Position numbers and translations under genes: made by a program | In this document: positions 58,950 through 64,000 of the stretch, in pieces | Numbering within the stretch: position 1 is the first letter of the stretch | How the letters are laid out: each line of letters starts with the position of its first letter | Source: Streptomyces gilvus | GTDB taxonomy: Bacteria > Actinomycetota > Actinomycetes > Streptomycetales > Streptomycetaceae | Length of the DNA: 64,000 nt | Assembly: GCF_022513565.1 (NCBI RefSeq) | Contig: NZ_JAKWBE010000032.1 | Coordinates: 1-64,000 of the forward strand | Direction of reading: 5' to 3' | Notes under the pieces: model-generated | The model's input: the letters and a program-made list of their open reading frames with translations, nothing else | What the model was told of the DNA's origin: nothing | Databases searched by the model: none

Positions 58950-59425
58950 AGTGGGTCGTGCTGCTCGCCGCGGCCGTGCTGCTGTCGGGGTGCGGCATCT
59001 CCTCGACCGGCGTGGTCCAGTCCGGGGACCCGGCCTCCGGCGTCCCGCCGTTCGCGCTGCTCTACTTCGTCCGCGACGACCGCCTGGTCCCGGTCCCCCG
59101 CCCGATCGGCGACCCGGTCGACGTGTCCACGGCCCTGGAACTCCTGCTGAACGGTCCGGACGCGACGGACCGACGGCACGGTCTGACGACCGCCCTCACC
59201 CACGTCCCCGCCCCGTGGACGAGCACGGACGGCGCCGAGGTGTCGCTGCGGCTGCCTCCCGGCACCGGGCCGCTGCCGCCGATCGCCGCCCGGCAACTGA
59301 TCTGCACGGTCGCCGAGGCCCGCCTGGTCGACGACCCGGAGGCCGTGACGACCGGGGTGAGCGTGGTCCTCACCGGACCCGACGGGCGGCACGTGCGCGG
59401 GAGCAGCGGCGGCTGCCCCCGCTGA
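58946..59425 (+). CDS. GerMN-like lipoprotein of the two-component operon
   Basis: 159 residues; ATG 58946 overlaps the kinase stop (ATGA) and follows AGGAGGAC. The signal MKWVVLLAAAVLLSGCGISS ends in the lipobox LSGC. The mature part (PFALLYFVRDDRLVPVPRPI, STALELLLNGPDATDRRHGL, TEVSLRL-like and LICTVAEARLVDDPEA) has the GerMN pattern of LpqB-type proteins. Outer-face lipoproteins of this kind tune the activity of their neighbouring kinase (LpqB for MtrB, CseA for the SigE pathway), so a similar role is probable here. Confidence 0.82.
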   Translation: MKWVVLLAAAVLLSGCGISSTGVVQSGDPASGVPPFALLYFVRDDRLVPVPRPIGDPVDVSTALELLLNGPDATDRRHGLTTALTHVPAPWTSTDGAEVSLRLPPGTGPLPPIAARQLICTVAEARLVDDPEAVTTGVSVVLTGPDGRHVRGSSGGCPR

Positions 59426-59429
59426 GGGC

Positions 59430-60467
59430 TCAGGAGGCGATGGTCGTCGCCTGGCCGGTGCCGCTGTTCTGCAGCCACTCGGACCAGGACAGGTTGAAGT
59501 CCGCGTAACCGTTGTCACCGGCGGCCTTGCCGCGCGGAGAGCCGGTGATGGTGATCGGGTCGCCCTGTTTGACGAAGTCGTAGAACCACTTGGCGTCCGC
59601 CAGCGACAGGTGCACGCAGCCGTGCGAGCCCTCGCCGTGGCCCGGGTACGGATCGCCGGTGGAGTAGTGGACGTAAGTGCCTGAGTTGGTGAGGTGCACG
59701 TCCCACGGGAGGGTCAGGTCGTAGTAGTTCGGGTCGCCCTTGGTGCAGCTGATGCCGACGCTGCACGAGGTCATGTGGACCTCGGCCTCCTTGTCGATGA
59801 CCGCCATGGTGCCGTCCCACGAGGGGAACGAGGCGCTGCCCGCGTCGATGGGCAGGGTCTTCACGAGCGTGCCGTCGTGCGTGACCCGCATGGTGTGGCC
59901 GGTCACCGACACGGTGGCCTCGTTGTCGGCGCCGATGGTGAAGGCGTGGTGGTAACTGTGCGTGCCGTAGCGGCCGTTGCCGTCGGTGACGCCGGTCAGC
60001 TCGGCGTCCACGCTGACCGAGGTGCCCGGCTTCCAGTAGGTCTTCGGCCGGAAGTCGACCCGCGTGTCGCTGAACCAGTGCCAGGCGCCGATGGTCGGCA
60101 CCGAGGTCGTGATCTTGAGGGCCTTCTCGATCCCGGCCCGTGCGGAGACGGCGACCGGCTTGCTGAAGACCACCGACACCGGCATCGCCACGCCGACGGT
60201 GGTACCGCTGCGCGGGGTGATGGACTCCAGGAGCATCGGCGGTCCGGCCGGCGTGGTCGGCTTGGCGTGGGCGCCGGACTTCCCCGTGGCCGCGGCCGCG
60301 TTCGCCGAGGCCGCCTTGCCGTTGGACGTGGTCGCCGTCTGGCCTCCGGCACCGCACGCGCTCGCACCCACGAGCACCACGCCGGTCAGCAGCGCGATCG
60401 AGACGGCCGTCCCACGCCGGCCCGCCCTCGCGCGCTTGTTCCCCCACAGCTGTGCATGCGTGCGCAA
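59430..60467 (-). CDS. L,D-transpeptidase lipoprotein
   Basis: 345 residues with the proposed TTG start at 60467, because AAGGAG lies 7 bases upstream and the resulting N-terminus (basic, then AVSIALLTGVVLVGASACGA) is a regular lipoprotein signal ending in lipobox ASAC. ATGs at 60494 and 60530 extend it without a good site. One or two Ig-like domains (LLESITPRSGTTVGVAMPVS, FRPKTYWKPGTSVSVDAEL) precede the YkuD domain with the active cysteine in GEGSHGCVHLSLADAKWFYD (about residue 290) and the HYSTGDPYPGHG loop. It forms 3-3 crosslinks in peptidoglycan. It converges with the two-component operon (4-bp gap). Confidence 0.92.
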   Translation of the reverse strand: MRTHAQLWGNKRARAGRRGTAVSIALLTGVVLVGASACGAGGQTATTSNGKAASANAAAATGKSGAHAKPTTPAGPPMLLESITPRSGTTVGVAMPVSVVFSKPVAVSARAGIEKALKITTSVPTIGAWHWFSDTRVDFRPKTYWKPGTSVSVDAELTGVTDGNGRYGTHSYHHAFTIGADNEATVSVTGHTMRVTHDGTLVKTLPIDAGSASFPSWDGTMAVIDKEAEVHMTSCSVGISCTKGDPNYYDLTLPWDVHLTNSGTYVHYSTGDPYPGHGEGSHGCVHLSLADAKWFYDFVKQGDPITITGSPRGKAAGDNGYADFNLSWSEWLQNSGTGQATTIAS

Positions 60468-60608
60468 TTCATCGCTCCTTGGATCGTCCCCCATGCCGAC
60501 CATCTCATCGCACGTGTGCGCCCGATCCATGACCGATTCGTCTTGACCGTGTAACCGTCTTGACCGTGTAACCGTCGCCCCGTGGGCCCCCTGAGCGGGG
60601 TGCGGGCG

Positions 60609-62435
60609 TCAGCAGGTCTGCCGGACGTAGCCGTGCGCGCCCTTCGGTACGACCAGTTCGTCACGGCGTACGACGCTCAGGGTGCCGCCCCAGCGGGAGC
60701 AGGCCCGCGCCATGCCCTTCGCCGTGTACTCGATCACGAGGACGTTGTCACCGAACGCCGCGGCGTACTGTCCGCACTCGTCCCACTCGGCGCACTCCTC
60801 GGCCACCGCGAAGTCCAGACCCACGGACCGGCGGTCCGAGACGAGTTCCACGGTGTTCTTCTGCGCGACGGCGAGGCCCTTGTCGTGGGCGTGCGCCGAC
60901 AGCAGCCGCATCAGCGCCTCGGCCTGGCCGGCCTTGAGGTACGTCGGGAAGCGGGTGAAGACGTCGTAGTTGTCGGGCTCGACCGCCTGGTATCCCGCGG
61001 CGGCGCACTCGTCGATCCAGGCGTTCAGCTTGGCGGCGATGCGCTGCCGCTTGGCCGCCGTACGGATGTCCAGGACCGCCTCGCCCCAGTCCTTGTCGTA
61101 GACGACGTTCCCCCGGGCGTCGTGCAGCAGCAGGTCGGGGTCCCAGTCGTGCTCCTCGTCCTGCTGCGCCTGGAAGGCGTTGATGTTGCAGATGTTGTAG
61201 ACCCCCGGCGCGGGCTCGCTGTCGTGGTCGCGCCCGACCACCCGCACACCGGCCGCCGGGGTGTAGGCGCCGCCGATCTGGTAGTCCCACCGCACGTGCT
61301 TCGGCGGCAGCGTCACCTTCGCGGCGGACGCGGGCGCCGAGGCGGACGACGAGGACGCCGTGGACGTCGACGAGGCGCCGTCCTGGTGCGGCCCGGAGCG
61401 CACCGCGGCGACGCTCACACCGACGACCGCGAGGGCCGCCAGGGCCGCGGCGAGCCCGACGAGGACGCGCCGTCGGCGCCGTACGCGACCGGTTCGGGTC
61501 TCGTCCCCCTCCGCCTGCCCTCCGCCTGTGAGGCCCGGATCCGGTGTTCCCGGGTGCTCACCGGAAACCCGGCGACCAGCCTCCCCGGGGTCGGAGCTGT
61601 CCGCCACCGCCGGCGCGGCCGGCACCGCGGTCCCCGGCAACTCCCGCAGCATGCGGCGCAGTTCGTCGAGGCGGGGCCGGGCGGCCGGGTCCTTGTCCAG
61701 GCAGCGTTCCGCGATGCTGCGGAGCGGCTCGTCCACTCCGTACAGGTCCGGCGCCTCGTACATCACCTGATAGCCCGTCAGATACGGGCTGCTTCCGTCG
61801 AACGGCCGGTTGCCGGTGGCCGCGTAGACCAGCAGCGAGCCCAGCGAGAAGACGTCCGAGGCGCCCGTGACCTCGCGCGGCGCGGCGAACTGCTCGGGAG
61901 ACATGAAGGGCGGGGTGCCGATCAGCCGGCCGGTCACGGTGAGGGCCTCGTTGTCGACGGCGTACGAGATGCCGAAGTCGATGACGCGGGGCCCGTCCTC
62001 GGCCATCAGGACGTTGCTGGGCTTCAGGTCCCGGTGCACCACACCCACCCGGTGGATGTCGCCCAGCGCCTCGACCAGCCCGAGGGCGAGCACGCGCAAC
62101 TCGGTTCCGCGCAGCGGGCCCCGCTTGGCCACGACGTCCGACAGGGTGGGCCCCGGGACGTACAGCGTGGCCATCCACGGCTGCCGGGCATCGGGATCGG
62201 CGTCCACGACCGGGGCGGTGAACGCCCCGCTCACCCTGCGGGCCGCGGCGATCTCCTGCCGGAAGCGCGTCCGGAACTCCTCGTCCTGCGCGTACGGCGC
62301 GTGCACGACCTTGACGGCGACCCGCCGCCCCGAGTCGGAGCGGCCCAGGTAGACGACCCCCATACCGCCGCTGCCGAGCCGGTCGACCAACGCGTAGCCG
62401 CCCACGGACTCCGGATCGCCGGGGCTCAGCGACAT
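60609..62435 (-). CDS. Transmembrane Ser/Thr kinase fused to a GH114-like domain
   Basis: 608 residues, ATG 62435 with AAAAGGTGA upstream. The cytoplasmic Hanks kinase domain (residues 14-275) is complete: DRLGSGGMGVVYLGR, VAVKVVHAPYAQ (ATP lysine about 41), HRDLKPSNVLM (catalytic loop about 134), VIDFGISYAV and TPPFMSPEQFA. A charged linker ends in RRRRRVLVGLAAALAALAVVG, a membrane helix (about 320-343). The outer part (about 378-608) has the pattern of GH114 TIM barrels: RWDYQIGGAYTP, YNICNINAFQ, GYQAVEPDNYDVF (about 485), GLAVAQKN, LDFAVAEECAEWDECGQYA and VLVIEYTA. GH114 contains endo-alpha-1,4-polygalactosaminidases, with the EPD and E acids kept here. PASTA repeats, the usual sensor in such kinases, are absent. 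Confidence 0.85.
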   Translation of the reverse strand: MSLSPGDPESVGGYALVDRLGSGGMGVVYLGRSDSGRRVAVKVVHAPYAQDEEFRTRFRQEIAAARRVSGAFTAPVVDADPDARQPWMATLYVPGPTLSDVVAKRGPLRGTELRVLALGLVEALGDIHRVGVVHRDLKPSNVLMAEDGPRVIDFGISYAVDNEALTVTGRLIGTPPFMSPEQFAAPREVTGASDVFSLGSLLVYAATGNRPFDGSSPYLTGYQVMYEAPDLYGVDEPLRSIAERCLDKDPAARPRLDELRRMLRELPGTAVPAAPAVADSSDPGEAGRRVSGEHPGTPDPGLTGGGQAEGDETRTGRVRRRRRVLVGLAAALAALAVVGVSVAAVRSGPHQDGASSTSTASSSSASAPASAAKVTLPPKHVRWDYQIGGAYTPAAGVRVVGRDHDSEPAPGVYNICNINAFQAQQDEEHDWDPDLLLHDARGNVVYDKDWGEAVLDIRTAAKRQRIAAKLNAWIDECAAAGYQAVEPDNYDVFTRFPTYLKAGQAEALMRLLSAHAHDKGLAVAQKNTVELVSDRRSVGLDFAVAEECAEWDECGQYAAAFGDNVLVIEYTAKGMARACSRWGGTLSVVRRDELVVPKGAHGYVRQTC

Positions 62436-62452
62436 CTCGGGTCACCTTTTCC

Positions 62453-62494
62453 AAGTGCCTGTATGCAAGTGCCTGTACATAAGTGCCTGTATCG
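62453..62494. repeat. Three 14-bp tandem repeats in the kinase-GH114 leader
   Basis: AAGTGCCTGTATGC (62453-62466), AAGTGCCTGTACAT (62467-62480) and AAGTGCCTGTATCG (62481-62494) are exactly contiguous, with the first eleven bases AAGTGCCTGTA identical in all. They lie 18-59 bases upstream of the kinase start, in the leader downstream of the predicted promoter. Confidence 0.85.
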
Positions 62495-62496
62495 GA

Positions 62497-62538
62497 AAGC
62501 GCTTCAGGAGTATCAGATTAATATGACGCTCCGGTCAC
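62497..62538 (-). promoter_or_regulatory. Kinase-GH114 promoter with AAGCGCTT operator
   Basis: On the minus strand GTGACC (62533-62538) and GATACT (62509-62514) are 18 bases apart, giving a start near 62502. The palindrome AAGCGCTT (62497-62504) lies at that start site, in GAAGCGCTTTCC, and is identical in its core to the operator in the GH51 promoter. The -35 box overlaps the end of the upstream histidine kinase gene. Confidence 0.45.
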
Positions 62539-64000
62539 TTCTGCCACTCCCTGCCCTCCAGCCCCGCCTCCGCCTCCGCCCCCGAGCCCGAGTCCGAGAC
62601 GAGCGGCAGGCGCAGGGTGAAGACCGTTTCCGTGTCCGGGGTGCTGGTCACCGAGACAGTGCCGCCGTGCGCCTCGGTGAGCTGGCGGACGATGGCGAGG
62701 CCCAGGCCGCTGCCGCCGGTCTGGCGGCTGCGGGACTTGTCGGCCCGCCAGAAGCGGTCGAAGACGCGGGGCAGGTCGTCGGCGGCGATCCCGGTGCCGG
62801 TGTCGGCGACCTCGATCAGGACCTCGTCGCCCGCCCGGCGGCAGCGCAGGGTGACGGTGCCGCCGGGCGGGGTGTGCCGGATGGCGTTGGACAGCAGGTT
62901 GCCGACGGCCTGGCGCAGCCGCACGGGATCGGCGGACAGGGCCGGGCTGTCCTCGACGCGGGTGGTGAGCGTGACGCCGGCGGTCTCGGCCCGGCCGCGG
63001 TGGGCCGCGGCGACGTGGTCGAGGAGGTCCCGCAGCCGCAGGGGCTCGGGGTGCAGCCGGAAGCGGCCCGCGTCGGCCTGCGCGAGATGCTGGAGGTCGT
63101 CGACGATGTGCTGGAGCAGCAGGGCCTCCTCCAGCAGGGAGGCGACGAACGCCTCGTCGGAGACGGCCAGTCCGTCCTGGGCCGCCTCCAGCCAGCTGCG
63201 GATCGTGCTGAGCGGGGTGCGCAGTTCATGGGCGACATCGCTGACCATCGCCTTGCGCTGGACCTCCACCCGCTCGCGGCGCTCCGCCAGGTCGTTGAAG
63301 GCGGCCGCCAGCCGGCCGATCTCGTCCTGGGTGGTCACCGGTACCCGCAGATGCTGCTGGGCCGGGTGGCGGGCGGCGTCGGTGAGCGCGCGCAGGGGCC
63401 GTACCAGACGGGTGCCGACGGTGACGGTGACGGCCACGGTGAGGACGAGGACGAGCGCGGCGACACCGGCGACCCGGGCCGTGTTGGCCGAGGAGAGGTC
63501 GAAGCCGGGTGCGGCCGCCGATCCGGCGGGGGTGGCGACGAACAGCAGCGCGGCCGGAGCGACGTACGGGGCGAGCTGCTCACGGCGGGCGGTGTCGATG
63601 CACGGCTGGACGGCCTCGCCGGCGCTGCCGAGGGGACTGAAGCTGAGATCGACCTCCACGGGCCCCAGGTTCTGGCGTTTCAGGCAGCCGGCCACCAGGG
63701 CGTTGAGCTGGTCGAGCGCCCGTTTCTCGGTGGGAGTGGGATCGTCGAGTCGGTACAGTTCGCACACCTCGCCGACCTTCCGCTGGGTCCCGCTGTCGCC
63801 GCCGAGGACGAGGGCGGGTCTGCCGCTCGGCTCCTCGGTCACTCCGGCGGGGTATCCCGCGCCGCGCAGACAGGACTGCAACTTCCCCACCCGGCTCAGC
63901 AGTTCCCTCCGCTCGGCTTTCGGCAGCCGGTACGGGCCGACCGCCCGCGGGTCGATGCCGTCGGCCTTGACGCCGGGCAGCAGCGCGGGGTCGGCCCGCA
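62535..64000 (-). CDS. Sensor histidine kinase, N-terminus beyond window
   Basis: 487 residues in the window; the frame continues through the right edge (ADPALLPGVKADGIDPRAVG is still coding). An extracytoplasmic sensor (GEAVQPCIDTARREQLAPYV) precedes a membrane helix (VAGVAALVLVLTVAVTVTVG), HAMP with DEIGRLAAAFNDLAERRERV, the H-box SDVAHELRTPLSTIRSWLE, N-box AVGNLLSNAIRHTPPG, and G-boxes ADTGTGIAADDL and QTGGSGLGLAIVRQLTEAHG. A BaeS-like type I kinase; its response regulator should lie just upstream outside the window. The kinase-GH114 gene follows on the same strand 100 bp downstream with its own promoter. Confidence 0.92.
   Translation of the reverse strand, partial: RADPALLPGVKADGIDPRAVGPYRLPKAERRELLSRVGKLQSCLRGAGYPAGVTEEPSGRPALVLGGDSGTQRKVGEVCELYRLDDPTPTEKRALDQLNALVAGCLKRQNLGPVEVDLSFSPLGSAGEAVQPCIDTARREQLAPYVAPAALLFVATPAGSAAAPGFDLSSANTARVAGVAALVLVLTVAVTVTVGTRLVRPLRALTDAARHPAQQHLRVPVTTQDEIGRLAAAFNDLAERRERVEVQRKAMVSDVAHELRTPLSTIRSWLEAAQDGLAVSDEAFVASLLEEALLLQHIVDDLQHLAQADAGRFRLHPEPLRLRDLLDHVAAAHRGRAETAGVTLTTRVEDSPALSADPVRLRQAVGNLLSNAIRHTPPGGTVTLRCRRAGDEVLIEVADTGTGIAADDLPRVFDRFWRADKSRSRQTGGSGLGLAIVRQLTEAHGGTVSVTSTPDTETVFTLRLPLVSDSGSGAEAEAGLEGREWQK

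Noticed and set aside
62453..62494. Plasmid-type iterons
   Set aside because: There is no replication protein gene, the repeats lie in the leader of a chromosomal kinase gene, and three 14-bp units are too few and too short.

Overview
This is a high-GC (about 72% by eye) actinobacterial chromosome segment that reads as Streptomyces. The signs are GTG and TTG starts with AG-rich ribosome binding sites, many 4-bp ATGA/GTGA overlaps, Tat and lipoprotein exports, and a gene order that, from memory, resembles the S. coelicolor matB (SCO2444) to mbl (SCO2451) neighbourhood. No rRNA, tRNA, CRISPR array, insertion sequence or prophage was seen.

Layout. 1-9.8 kb: the 5' part of a giant secreted RHS/YD-repeat protein (its C-terminal tip lies outside the window), divergent from a secreted FG-GAP repeat protein, then a DUF4360 secreted protein preceded by five 11-bp tandem repeats. 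10-15.2 kb: a cysteine-less Rrf2 regulator, a Tat-exported GH35 beta-galactosidase and a convergent GH51 arabinofuranosidase whose promoter carries an AAGCGCTT palindrome. 15.5-21.8 kb: a metallopeptidase plus 7-TM protein pair, an SMP-30 lactonase with an IclR regulator, an SDR reductase, a PucR-type regulator and a small membrane protein.

21.8-34.5 kb: a long, mostly translationally coupled run: DUF3068, glycosyltransferase, methyltransferase, AftD-like GT-C protein, condensation-fold protein, methyltransferase, EamA transporter, Trm112-like, FkbM methyltransferase and a conserved hypothetical. It looks like a cell-envelope glycan or glycolipid assembly operon of unknown product. 34.5-40 kb: an ATP-grasp ligase, a relic of a PP2C phosphatase, matB, an acyl-CoA carboxyltransferase and an Mbl-type actin homologue.

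40-44 kb: a SLOG nucleotide-sensor protein tail-to-tail with a SLATT-like (DUF4231-like) membrane protein, then a partner-switching module (MEDS-HATPase, STAS, STAS-ANTAR) with a sigma-B-type promoter. 44.3-44.7 kb is a strongly strand-asymmetric 40-bp minisatellite. 45-56.6 kb holds mostly secreted proteins: an HNH-like nuclease, LLM oxidoreductase (probably leaderless), esterase, polysaccharide deacetylase lipoprotein, GH97 enzyme, calcium-binding-type protein, sedolisin, and a large protein resembling a subtilase without its catalytic domain.

56.7-64 kb is envelope sensing: a response regulator, histidine kinase and GerMN-like lipoprotein operon, an L,D-transpeptidase, a transmembrane Ser/Thr kinase fused to an extracellular GH114-like glycosidase domain, and a partial second histidine kinase. 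The kinase gene's leader contains three perfect-spaced 14-bp direct repeats and a second AAGCGCTT palindrome. The strongest candidates for undescribed biology are the kinase-GH114 fusion with its repeat leader, the SLOG/SLATT pair, the 11-bp repeat array and the envelope operon.
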